Positions 1-9,965 of a stretch of DNA of 24,146 bases are shown here, one piece after another. A model generated the notes under the pieces. That model saw only the letters and a program-made list of their open reading frames with translations. It was not told the DNA's origin and made no database searches. This DNA comes from Deltaproteobacteria bacterium. GTDB lineage: Bacteria; Myxococcota_A; UBA796; CAJQPC01. The DNA is taken from positions 1 through 24,146 of the forward strand of contig JADKFE010000093.1 of NCBI GenBank assembly GCA_016717595.1, written 5' to 3'. The position numbers and the translations under genes were made by a program. The stretch's first letter is position 1; each line of letters begins with the position of its first letter.

Positions 1-2
1 CG

Positions 3-2170
3 GCGCGCTTCGCGTTGGGCGTGGCGCTCGGCGTCGCGGGGCTCGTGGTCGAGGGGCCGCTGGGTCGCCGGGGCTACGCGGTGCCCGCTCGGGCGATGGC
101 GGGCGCGGCCATCGGCACGCTCTACGCGGCGTTCTACGCGAGCTTCTCCCGCTACGACCTCTTGGACCAGCCCGTCGCCTTCGGCGCGATGTCCTTGGTC
201 ACCGTCGTGAGCATGACCTTGGCCTGGCGCCGAGACTCCCAGTTCATCGCCAGCCTGGGCCTCATCGGCGGCCTGGCCACGCCGATCCTGCTCTCCACGG
301 GGCAGAACAAGGCGCTTGAGCTGTTCACCTACCTCTTCGTGCTCAACCTCGCGGCGCTCTTCCCGTCGAGCCGCCGGGGCTGGTCGATCATCCCCTTGGG
401 CGCGGCGGTGGGCACGGCGCTGATCCAGGCGGGCTGGGCGGCGAAGTACGCGGCCTATGATCAGCTCGCCGTGGGGTTTGGCGCGGCCACGGCCTTCGCG
501 GCGCTGTACGGCCTCGCCACCTTACGCGCGAAGGGCGAAGCGCGGCCTTGGGGGACGGGCCTCGGCCTGCTCACCCAGAGCGTCGCCGTGCTGCCGCTGT
601 GTGTGCCCTTGGAGCTCGTGACCTTCATCTCCGCCGAGGGCGCGGTGAACGACGCCGGTGGCCTCGCCTGGATCGGCGCGCTCTGGCTCGTGGGCTACAC
701 GCTCTGGGCGCAGCGGGTCGCTGAAGATCCTCGTTTGCCCGGCGCGGGCCTCGCCGTGAGCGCCGCGACGCTCTTGCCGGCCTTGGTGATGGCCGCGGGC
801 TACGCCGGGACGCTTCACGTCGTGGAGGACACCGCGGGGGCGCTCCTCTGGCTCGCCGCCTTCGTGGCCTTGGCGCCGCCCTTCGCTCGGGCGATCTTCC
901 TCACCGCGCGGGCGGCGCGAGAGGGCGCAGGGAGAGCTGCTCGTGCGCCCCGACGATCCTCCTCGGCGCGGCCTTTGTGGCCTTCTGCGTCACCCTCGCC
1001 GGGCAGGGCGGCACCGCGGCCACGCAGGCCTTCGCCCTGGGGCTGCCGGTGTTGGGCTTCGTGCTCTCTGTGCGCTCGCCTTGGGCGGCGGTGATCGGCG
1101 TCGTCGCTGGGTTCTTGGTCGTTGAGCCCGGGCTGGTCTGGATCGAGGACGAGGGCAGGGGACCGGCGGTGGCCGTCGCCGTGCTCGCCGCGGTGCTCTT
1201 GGCCTCGGCCTGGCCGTTTCTCCGCGGCGCGCCCAAAGATGACGCTGGTTTCCCCCTCTGGCTCGCCGCCGCCTTGGCGCCGCCTTTGGGCTACATCCCC
1301 TTGCAGATCGGCTTCGATCAGAGCTTCGGCGACGAGGCCCTGGGCGTTGTGCCCTTGGCGATGGGGGTGCTGGCCTTGGGCTCGGCGGCGTGGTTACGCA
1401 ACAACGCCCGGGCCTCGTTGGGCGACCGCCGCTTCTCCACCTTCGTCACCGTCGCCACGCTCTTCGCCTGCCTCGCCGTGCCCGTTCAGCTCAGCGATCA
1501 CTGGCTGGTGCTGGGCTGGGCCCTGGAGTGCGCGGTGCTCGCTTGGCTCGGCACACGCCTGCCGGGCGGCGGGGTGCGCCTGTTCTCCGTCGTGCTGGTC
1601 GGCGGGGTGGTGTTTCTGCTGGCGATCGATCCCTACGTCGTGAGCCTGCCGGATCGTGACCTGGTGATGTTCTTCAACGTCGGCGTGCTGACCTGGCTGG
1701 TCTCCACGGTGGCCGTGGGCCTCGCCTCACGCTGGCACGCCCGCGCCGGGACGCTCTTGGGCGTGCCGGTGGGGCCGCTGTTGTGGTTCGTCGCCGTGGG
1801 CCTCGCGTTCGGCTCGCTCAACGTCATCGTGGCGTTCGGGTTCATGGAGGACGGCCAGCCCCGGCTGTTCGGCGGCACCTTGGGTCAGAACATGATCCTC
1901 TCGGTGTGCTGGGCGGTGTTCGCCGTGGCCTTGCTGATTCTGGGGGTGGTCACCCGCACCCGGGGCAACCGCCTCGTGGCGATGGGCTTCTTGATGTTGG
2001 CGGCGGGCAAGGTCTTCGTGTTTGACCTCGCGGCGCTCAGCGGCATCTACCGGGTCGGCTCGTTCTTGGGCGCGGCGCTGACCCTGCTCGGCTCGGCGGT
2101 GCTCTTGCAGCGGGTGGTGCTGCGTGAGCGGGATGAAGAAGTTGAAGAGAAGAACAAGGAGCGGTCATGA
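3..2170 (+). CDS. DUF2339 multi-spanning membrane protein, 5'-partial, frameshifted
   Basis: The reading frame is open at the left window edge, so the start lies outside. The product is a string of hydrophobic helices broken by short Arg-rich loops, in the style of DUF2339 proteins. Recognisable stretches include RRDSQFIASLGLIGGLATPILLS near the left part and the WALECAVLAWLGTRL block near 1520. The frame open from base 3 loses sense after about 930 (it becomes Arg/Ser-rich), while sensible membrane sequence resumes in a different frame by about 960 and runs to the TGA at 2168-2170. Either one base is missing or two single bases are extra between about 920 and 965; with two extra bases the join would read GELLVRPDDP then GAAFVAF. 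The stop overlaps the start of the DUF3999 gene by ATGA, a pairing common in other proteobacteria. The function of the family is not established. The family call is good; whether the break is real or an assembly error cannot be told from sequence alone. Confidence 0.8.
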
Positions 2171-4089
2171 GCCTCGTCGGCCTCTGGATGAGCTTCGCGG
2201 CCTTCGCCGCCGAGCCTACGATGTACACGCAGCGGGCCACGGTGGAGCTGCCGCCGACGGGCTCGGCCCTCATCGATCTGAGCGCGCTCATCGAGCTGCC
2301 CACGGATGACGTGCTGCTCGTGAACGGCGCCGGAGAGGCCGTCCCCTGGACACGCCTCGGCTCGTGGATGGACGAGACCGGCGGCTTCACGGCGGTGCCC
2401 TGGGAGCTCGTCGGCCGCCCGCCTGAGCTCGACCGCATCGTCATCGACACCCGCGCCGCGGGCCGGGCCATCGACCGCATCCGCGTAGACGGCACCTTCG
2501 GGCGCCGGGGCTTCTTCGCCAGCCTGTTCTCAGGCTCGACCTGGGTGGTGAGCATCGACGTGCTCGACGCCAAAGGCGCGGTGGTGGCCTCGGGGCTCTT
2601 GTGGCGGGCGAGCGTGGCGCATCAGGATCGTGTGAACGACACGATCGAGGTGCCCCAGCTCCCGCCGGGCCGCTACACCCTGCGGGCCAGCCAAGAGATG
2701 AGCTGGCAAGGCGTGACGGTGAGCTGGGCGCACCCCGTCGATGTTGAGCCGATCGTGAAGGAGTACGCCGTCAGCGGCCCGACGCCTGGAGAGCCGGGCG
2801 TCTCGGTGTACGAGGTCAGCCTGCCCACGGGCGGGATGAAGCCCGACCGCATCGAGCTGGTCGTCGAGGATCCACGCTTTCTGCGCGAGGTCAACCTGCT
2901 CAGCAGCGCCGTTGACCCCTGGATGATGGGCCAAGAGATCAACCTTGGATCCGGGGCCATCGAGCGGCTTAACTTGGAGGGCACGGCGGTTGAGCACCTG
3001 AGCCTTGAGCTCGGCGGGGTGCCGCTGGGCGATCGCCTGATCCTTCAGGTCGAAGACGGCCGCGACGCGCCTCTGGCGATCAAGGCCGTGCGCCTGCGGC
3101 TGCCCCAGGCCCGGCTCATGGTCATCGACGCCGGGGCGGGCCCCCACACGCTCTACGCCGTGCCGACGCTGCCCGACGAGCGCCCCCACGACCTCACCCA
3201 CGCCACCGCCGAGCTGCTGCGCAGCGATCCGCCCCTGGCGGTGCCCGCGGGCTGGGCCCCAAACCCCGAGTACAACCCCGCCGCGGCCTTGCCCGAGGGC
3301 CTGCTTCGTGGCGCCCCCGCTGAAGTCACGATGCACAAAGGCAGCCGCACGATGAGCGGCGTGGCGGGGCAGGCCACCCGCTGGAGCCTGCCCGTCGACC
3401 TGCTCGCCCAGACCGCGCGGGATCTCAGCGATCTGCGCGTGGTCGATGGCGAGGGCCGCCAGGTGCCCTACCTCATCGACAAAGACGGCGTGCGCGCCTT
3501 GAGCTCGACGACCACCCGCGAGGAGCAAGGCAAGACGACCAAGCTCACCGTGCGCCTCGATCAGGGCACCGTCGTGCAGCGCGTGATCTTACGCGCCGAG
3601 GATCCCGCCTTCTCCCGAGAGATCCGCGTCGAGGCCCACCAGCGGTACTGGGAGCGCACCCCCGACGACGCGCCGAGCCCGCTCTCTCTGGACCTCAGCG
3701 GCCAGGTGCTCGACTCCCTGGAGATCCTCATCGGCAACGGCGACGACGCGCCCTTGGGGCCGATCACCGTCGAGCTCTACGGGCCGGTCATCTCGGTGCT
3801 CGCCGTACATCCCGGCGACGGCGCCCGGCTGTACTACGCCGGAGAGGCGGAGTCGCCGTCTTATGACCTCTCGCTCCTCGCGCCGGTGCTCCTGCGTGGG
3901 GCGCTGCAGGTGGGTGAGCTGGGCCCGCACGAGGAGATGAGCCCGTCCACCGATGTTGACCGCAAAGTGGCCATGGCCGCGGTCTTGGCCATGGCGCTGG
4001 TGATGCTCGGCCTCGTGGCCAAGCTGGTGCGTGAGCCCGACGGCGCGCCGCCTGCGGACCCCACAGAGCCCTCTGACCCCACGGCCTGA
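2167..4089 (+). CDS. DUF3999 family protein, exported with C-terminal membrane anchor
   Basis: This 640-aa protein starts at ATG 2167 inside the ATGA overlap with the DUF2339 gene, with AAGGAG five bases upstream. A short hydrophobic N-terminus ending FAAFAAEP looks like a signal peptide. The body is beta-rich with repeated Val/Leu/Asp alternation and no cysteines of note. A single hydrophobic helix near residues 600-618 (VAMAAVLAMALVMLGLVAKL) is followed by a short Pro/Asp-rich cytoplasmic tail. This architecture, and its place directly after DUF2339, match the DUF3999 family, so the pair probably forms a membrane complex. The biochemical role is unknown. The family assignment rests on architecture, the C-terminal helix and gene order rather than on a catalytic motif. 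Confidence 0.75.
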   Translation: MSLVGLWMSFAAFAAEPTMYTQRATVELPPTGSALIDLSALIELPTDDVLLVNGAGEAVPWTRLGSWMDETGGFTAVPWELVGRPPELDRIVIDTRAAGRAIDRIRVDGTFGRRGFFASLFSGSTWVVSIDVLDAKGAVVASGLLWRASVAHQDRVNDTIEVPQLPPGRYTLRASQEMSWQGVTVSWAHPVDVEPIVKEYAVSGPTPGEPGVSVYEVSLPTGGMKPDRIELVVEDPRFLREVNLLSSAVDPWMMGQEINLGSGAIERLNLEGTAVEHLSLELGGVPLGDRLILQVEDGRDAPLAIKAVRLRLPQARLMVIDAGAGPHTLYAVPTLPDERPHDLTHATAELLRSDPPLAVPAGWAPNPEYNPAAALPEGLLRGAPAEVTMHKGSRTMSGVAGQATRWSLPVDLLAQTARDLSDLRVVDGEGRQVPYLIDKDGVRALSSTTTREEQGKTTKLTVRLDQGTVVQRVILRAEDPAFSREIRVEAHQRYWERTPDDAPSPLSLDLSGQVLDSLEILIGNGDDAPLGPITVELYGPVISVLAVHPGDGARLYYAGEAESPSYDLSLLAPVLLRGALQVGELGPHEEMSPSTDVDRKVAMAAVLAMALVMLGLVAKLVREPDGAPPADPTEPSDPTA

Positions 4090-4098
4090 GGTGGCCCA

Positions 4099-4125
4099 GC
4101 CCCCCGACGCCACGATAAGGGGGGC
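4099..4125. promoter_or_regulatory. GC-rich hairpin with GATAAG -10-like box before yqeY
   Basis: A perfect 7-bp inverted repeat, GCCCCCC at 4099-4105 and GGGGGGC at 4119-4125, encloses a 13-base loop containing CGATAA. GATAAG (4114-4119) matches the -10 consensus at four of six positions and lies 30 bases before the yqeY ATG. No -35 match is seen 17 bases upstream. There is no T-run after the stem, so it does not look like an intrinsic terminator. Confidence 0.35.
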
Positions 4126-4143
4126 AGCAACAGGAGTGTCCCC

Positions 4144-4596
4144 ATGAGCACCTTGGTGCAGCGAGTCAGCGACGATCTCAAGAAGGCGATGTTGGCGAAA
4201 GACGCGGTGCGTGTGAACGCGCTGCGGATGGTCCGCGCGGCGTTTATCGAGGCCAGCAAGCTCGGCGCGGGCGAGGTCACCGAGGAGGGCGCCGTAGACA
4301 TCCTCCGCCGCATCCGCAAGCAGCGGGTCGACTCCGCCGAGGCCTACGTCTCCGCCAACCGTCCCGATCTCGCTGAGGCCGAGACGGCCGACATCACCAT
4401 CATCGACGAGTACCTCCCCAAGCTCGCCGATGAGGCCACCACCTTGGAGTGGGTGAAGGCCGCCATCGCCGCGTCCGGCGCCACGTCGGTCAAGCAGATG
4501 GGCAAGGTCATCGGCCTCGTGATGAAGGACCACAAAGGGGACGCCGACGGCGCCTTGGTGCGTACGCTCATCGAGCGTGAGCTGGGCGGCGCTTAA
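4144..4596 (+). CDS. yqeY: GatB/YqeY domain-containing protein
   Basis: The 150-aa product has the full length and pattern of YqeY: an N-terminal helical half (LVQRVSDDLKKAMLAKD, then VNALRMVRAAFIEASK), the IRKQRVDSAEAYVSANRPDLAEAE region and IIDEYLPKLAD, and a C-terminal half with KQMGKVIGLVMKDHKGDADGA. The domain is related to the tRNA-binding tail of the GatB amidotransferase subunit, and free-standing YqeY is thought to have a tRNA-linked role, but its exact function is unsettled. The ATG at 4144 has GGAG at 4133-4136, seven bases upstream. Its TAA abuts the GTG of the biotin carboxylase gene without a gap, so it is probably the first gene of the carboxylase operon, an unusual partner for that pathway. 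Confidence 0.93.
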   Translation: MSTLVQRVSDDLKKAMLAKDAVRVNALRMVRAAFIEASKLGAGEVTEEGAVDILRRIRKQRVDSAEAYVSANRPDLAEAETADITIIDEYLPKLADEATTLEWVKAAIAASGATSVKQMGKVIGLVMKDHKGDADGALVRTLIERELGGA

Positions 4597-5941
4597 GTGT
4601 TCCGCCGCGTCCTGATCGCCAACCGTGGTGAGGTCGCCGCGCGGGTGCTCCGCACCTGCAGACGCCTCGGCGTGCAGGTCGTCGCCGTCGCGTCCGAGGC
4701 CGACCGAGGCCTGGGCTGGCTGAACGACGCGGACGAGGTCGTGCTGCTCGGGCCCGCCCGGGCCGCGCGCTCGTATCTGGATCAGGACGCGCTGTTGGAG
4801 GTCGCCCGGCGCACAGGCGCCACGGCGGTTCACCCCGGCTGGGGTTTTCTGGCCGAGAACGCCACCTTCGCCGCGCGCTGCGAGGCCTTGGGCCTCACCT
4901 TCATCGGCCCACGCTCACCGCTGATCCGCGCGATGGGCGACAAGATCGCCGCCCGCACCACCATGGCCAAGCTCGGCATGCCGCTCATCCCCGGCTCGGC
5001 CGGTCTGGTGAGCACCTTGGCCGAGGCCCGCCGTGAGGCCGATCGGGTGGGGTACCCCGTGCTGCTCAAGGCGGCGGCGGGGGGCGGCGGTCGTGGGATG
5101 CGCCGGGCCTACGCCCCGGATCAGCTCCAGGCGGCCTTTGAGCAGGCCAGCGCCGAGTCCCAGAGCGCCTTTGGCGACGGCTCGCTCTACCTAGAGAAGC
5201 TCATCGTCGGCGGCCGCCACATCGAGTTTCAGGTGCTCGTGGACCACTTCGGCCACGGCGTTCATCTGGGCGAGCGGGAGTGCTCCATCCAGCGCCGCCA
5301 CCAGAAGCTCCTGGAGGAGAGCCCGTCGCCGGTCATCTCCGACGCCCAGCGCGCCCAGGTCGGCGGCTTGGTCGCTGAGGTCGTCGCCCGCGCCGGGTAC
5401 CGCAACGCGGGCACCGTGGAGATGCTGCGTGACCACGACGGTCAGCTCTACTTCATGGAGATGAACACCCGGCTTCAGGTCGAGCACCCCGTCACCGAGG
5501 AGATCACCGGGCTTGATCTCGTCGAGCTGCAATTGCGTGTGGCCTGCAACGAGCCCCTGCCGTTCAATCAAGCCGGGGTGCGTTTTAAGGGCCACGCCAT
5601 CGAGGCCCGGGTGAACGCAGAAGACCCCTCCCAGGGCTTTCGCCCCGCGCCCGGCCGCATCACCCGCTTAGAGCTCCCCACGGGGGACGGCGTGCGGGTC
5701 GACACGCACCTGCGCGGCGGCGACCGCATCCCGCCCCAGTACGACTCGATGATCTGTAAGGTCATCGCCTGGGGTGAAGATCGCGCTCAGGCCATCGCCC
5801 GCCTGCACGGGGCCTTGTCCGCCAGCGTCATCGAGGGGGTGCCCACGACGATCCCCTTGCAGCTCAAGCTCTTAGAGAGCGAGCCCTTCCGCTCTGGCAC
5901 CTACGACACCACCACCTTGGACACGCTCCTGGGAGCCTGGT

Positions 5942-5961
<20 letters not shown>
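4597..5961 (+). CDS. accC: Biotin carboxylase subunit of acyl-CoA carboxylase
   Basis: This 454-aa protein uses ATP and bicarbonate to carboxylate biotin on the carrier protein. The fold and active site are complete: N-terminal FRRVLIANRGEVAAR, HPGWGFLAEN near residue 80, K116, the glycine loop KAAAGGGGRGM starting at K158, H208, K237 in RRHQKLLEE, E275, and the MEMNTRLQVEHPVTE signature with E288, N290 and R292. These numbers match E. coli AccC almost exactly. The GTG at 4597 directly follows the yqeY stop and gives the canonical start of the family; there is little Shine-Dalgarno signal, so translation probably couples to yqeY. The 3' end overlaps the carboxyltransferase gene by 20 bp. The substrate of the whole enzyme is set by the carboxyltransferase, so assigning it to acetyl-CoA rather than propionyl-CoA is not possible from this subunit. 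Confidence 0.95.
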
Positions 5962-7656
<1,695 letters not shown>

Positions 7657-7672
<16 letters not shown>

Positions 7673-8202
7673 CCGCCGAGCGTGGCGACGACACGCTCCA
7701 GAGCCCCTCTGTGGGCACCTGGACGCCCGCCCTCACCCTCGGCGCGGTGGTGCGCCCCGGGGCCGTGATCGGCACCTTACGCCGTGTGGGTCGGGTGTGG
7801 CAGCTCGTCTCGCCCGAGGGCGCTGAGGCCCAGATCGCCACGGTGCGGGCGCGTGGGCCGGTGATGTTTGGGGACACGCTCTACAGCCTGGGCCAGACCG
7901 AGCTGACCGTTGGTCAGTTAGGCGGGGTCGGCGGGGAGACGCCCGACGCCGCGGGCCTCGTCGCCGTGCGCGCCCCGATGGCGGGCACCCTCTACCGCCG
8001 CGCCGCGCCGGATCAGCCCGAGCTCGCCGCCCAAGGTGTCGCCGTTCGTGCCCTCACCACGGTGGCGCTGATCGAGGTGATGAAGACCTTCACCCCCCTG
8101 CACGCGGGCGCCGAGGGCGTCATCGAGCGCTGGTTGGCCAAAGACGGCGCCGGGGTTGAGGCCGGTGAGGTGCTCGCCTGGGTGCGCCCGACGGCCTCCT
8201 GA
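7657..8202 (+). CDS. Biotin carboxyl carrier protein with tandem lipoyl/biotinyl domains
   Basis: This 181-aa carrier probably shuttles carboxybiotin between the two preceding subunits. The C-terminal domain (about 102-177) begins VRAPMAGTLY, carries IEVMKTFTPLHAG with the presumed biotinylated K143, and ends GAGVEAGEVLAWV. EVMK replaces the commoner EAMKM, which is tolerated in several carriers. The N-terminal part (about 15-78) has a parallel pattern, SPSVGTWTP, LTLGAVVRPGAVIGTL, VWQLVSPEGAEAQIA and GPVMFGDTLYSL, with no lysine at the hairpin tip, so it looks like a degenerate second domain of the same fold. GTG 7657 is preceded by GGAGG at 7648-7652. It is the last gene of the carboxylase cluster. 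Confidence 0.88.
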
Positions 8203-8227
8203 GTCGCGGCGGCGTCCCGCTCGGGTG

Positions 8228-8233
8228 TATAGT
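8228..8233 (+). promoter_or_regulatory. Possible -10 box TATAGT
   Basis: TATAGT matches the sigma-70 -10 consensus at five of six positions in an otherwise GC-rich gap, 28 bases before the chosen GTG at 8261. No -35 resemblance is seen 17 bases upstream. It would place the 8261-9257 gene in its own transcription unit. Confidence 0.35.
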
Positions 8234-8260
8234 GGGGGCGTTCGCCTCAAGAGGTTGTGC

Positions 8261-9257
8261 GTGCGCTCTCAAACTCTCGGACTGACGCTGCTCGCCGCGC
8301 TGCTTTGGTCACCTCTGGCCCAGGCCGAGTGCGCGGGCACCTACACCGCCGACCAGCTCCTCGCCGATATGCAGATCATCGGCAACTCGCTCCAAGAGGG
8401 CGACAAGGTGCCGCTCCTGGCGGCCGGGGCCAAGGTCGAGGCCGGGCTCCACTGCATGATCGAGCCGCTGCCGCCGGGGGTCTTGGCCTCGGTGTACCGC
8501 CTGCTCGGCGTGTACCACGCGCGCTCCGACAGCCCTGGTGAGGCGCCTCTGTGGTTCCGCACGGCGCGAGAGCTCGACCCCACCTACGTCTGGGACATCT
8601 CGGAGATCTCCCAGGGCTCGGTGACCTTCTCGATGTATGAGCAGGCCCAGAAGTACGAGGGCTGGGAGCCTGAGGCGATCCCGGGCAAAGAGCTGAACGT
8701 CCCCGCCAACTCCAAGCTGCTCATCGACGGCCGCCCGCTCACCAAAGCGGCCGCCACCACCGAGCGTTACCACCTCATCCAGCAGGTCGCCTCCGACGGC
8801 AGCGTGCGCGCGAGCTGGATCGTCCTGGGCAACGAGCTGCCGCCGAACCTCCTGCGCGACCAGCAGGTCACCATCGCCGATCAGCGCGTCGAAGAAGAGA
8901 AGCAGAAGGACGAACAAAAGACCCGCAAGAAGCGGGGCGATCCCCAGGTGCTCGCCGGTGGGTACACCACCGACGAGGTGACGATGGTGCAGCGCCAGCG
9001 CCCCGCCGCCCAGATCCCCCCTGCTCATCATCGGCGGGGCCACGATGCTCGCCGCGGGCGGTGTGTACGCCGCCTCGTTCCCCGCCCACGCCCAGTTTGA
9101 GGCGGCCACGAACGAGGCCGACCTCTACGCCACCCAGCGCCTCACGAACACGCTCATCCTCGCCTCAGGCGGCGTGCTCATCGCGGGCGCGGGCTTGGGC
9201 ACCTGGGGCGCGCTCCTCAGCGGCACCCCCACCGTGGGCGTCACCTACACCTGGTGA
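8261..9257 (+). CDS. Secreted or membrane-anchored hypothetical protein, frameshifted near 9016-9021
   Basis: I chose GTG 8261 because AAGAGG sits six bases upstream and the product then begins with a clean signal peptide, MRSQTLGLTLLAALLWSPLA followed by QAEC. The mature part has a helical, repeat-like domain (ADQLLADMQIIGNSLQEGDK, LASVYRLLGVYHA, LWFRTARELDPTY) of the kind seen before a PEGA-like or beta segment in myxobacterial proteins. A charged stretch follows (VEEEKQKDEQKTRKKRG), and then two C-terminal hydrophobic helices (LLIIGGATMLAAGGVYAAS and LTNTLILASGGVLIAGAG). The helices are in a different frame: the first frame would stop at 9100 after Arg/His-rich nonsense. Removing one C from the six-C run at 9016-9021 joins them. 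I do not recognise the family; the layout suggests a periplasmic or envelope protein tethered by its C-terminal helices. Confidence 0.65.
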
Positions 9258-9290
9258 TTGGGCACCTGGTGATTGGGCCCCTGGTGAGCG
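9249..9290 (+). repeat. 15-bp tandem repeat across the stop codon
   Basis: ACCTGGTGATTGGGC occurs at 9249-9263 and again at 9264-9278, followed by a partial third copy, CCCTGGTGAGCG, at 9279-9290. The period is a multiple of three, so the TGA stop of the upstream gene recurs in frame at 9255, 9270 and 9285. It probably arose by local slippage. Confidence 0.85.
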
Positions 9291-9300
9291 GTCGCCCGCC

Positions 9301-9885
9301 CTACTTGGGGCGGTCCCAGAGATACTCCGGCTCGCCAAGGGCCTGCGCCGCCCAACGGCCGGCGACGAAGAGGTAGTCCGAGAGGCGGTTGAGGTACTTC
9401 ATCGGGCCGTCGCCGACCTCGTCATCGGACTCCATCAGCGTGATCACCTCACGCTCGGCGCGGCGGCAGACCGTGCGCGCCTGATGGAAGAACGCCCCGA
9501 CGGGCCCGCCGCCAGGCAGGATGAACTCCTTGAGCGGCCCGAGATCTTCGTTCAGCTCGTCGATCCAGCCCTCCAGGCGCTGAACCTCCTCGCCGCCGAC
9601 CCGGAACATGCCCGGCCAACGATCCTTGGCGGGGGTGGCGAGGTCGGTCCCGACGTTGAACAGGTCGTTCTGGACGCGGTGCAGCATGGTCTCGATGCGG
9701 GCGACCTTCTCGGCGTCGGCGCCCGAGCGGCCGTTGAAGGTGCGGGTGAGCCCGATCACGGCGTTGAGCTCATCGACCGTGCCGTAGGCCGTGATGCGCA
9801 CATGGTTCTTGGGGACTCGATCTCCGCCTACAAGGCTCGTCTGACCCTTGTCGCCGCCGCGTGTGTACACCTTCGTGATGCGCAT
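9301..9885 (-). CDS. pduO: PduO-type ATP:cob(I)alamin adenosyltransferase
   Basis: This 194-aa enzyme transfers the adenosyl group of ATP to cob(I)alamin to form adenosylcobalamin. The family motifs are all present: N-terminal KVYTRGGDKGQTSLVGGDRV (ATP loop), RITAYGTVDELNA, a central helix LHRVQNDLFNVGTDLATP, FILPGGG, ARTVCRRAEREV, and C-terminal YLNRLSDYLFVAGRW. Length is typical. It lies on the minus strand facing the carboxylase cluster. Adenosylcobalamin is the cofactor of methylmalonyl-CoA mutase, so the pairing with an acyl-CoA carboxylase suggests propionyl-CoA handling, though no mutase is in the window. A weak GATAAC (9939-9934 on the minus strand) lies in the divergent gap and could be its -10 box. 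Confidence 0.95.
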   Translation of the reverse strand: MRITKVYTRGGDKGQTSLVGGDRVPKNHVRITAYGTVDELNAVIGLTRTFNGRSGADAEKVARIETMLHRVQNDLFNVGTDLATPAKDRWPGMFRVGGEEVQRLEGWIDELNEDLGPLKEFILPGGGPVGAFFHQARTVCRRAEREVITLMESDDEVGDGPMKYLNRLSDYLFVAGRWAAQALGEPEYLWDRPK

Positions 9886-9965
9886 GGTTCTCTCTCTCGC
9901 TGGGGATGAGGGGGGGCAAGCAGACAGCGCCCGGTTATCAGCTTCGCCCCCTGTGTGGAGGAACG

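Noticed and set aside
3589..4833. Long minus-strand frame (414 codons) antisense to the DUF3999 and yqeY genes
   Set aside because: It is His/Arg/Gly/Ala-rich shadow translation of coding sequence on the other strand, with no recognisable motif.
9016..9021. Programmed ribosomal frameshift in the 8261 gene
   Set aside because: No classic slippery heptamer with a downstream stem was identified; an indel in the C run is the simpler reading.
9249..9290. CRISPR-like repeat
   Set aside because: The units are 15 bp, contiguous and have no spacers; no array or cas gene is present.
9061..9909. Plus-strand frame of 282 codons across the adenosyltransferase gene
   Set aside because: It runs antisense to a complete PduO-type enzyme on the minus strand.
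9906..9965. Upstream start at 9906 for the 260-aa protein
   Set aside because: ATG 9966 has GGAGG four bases upstream, and the added residues look like untranslated leader.
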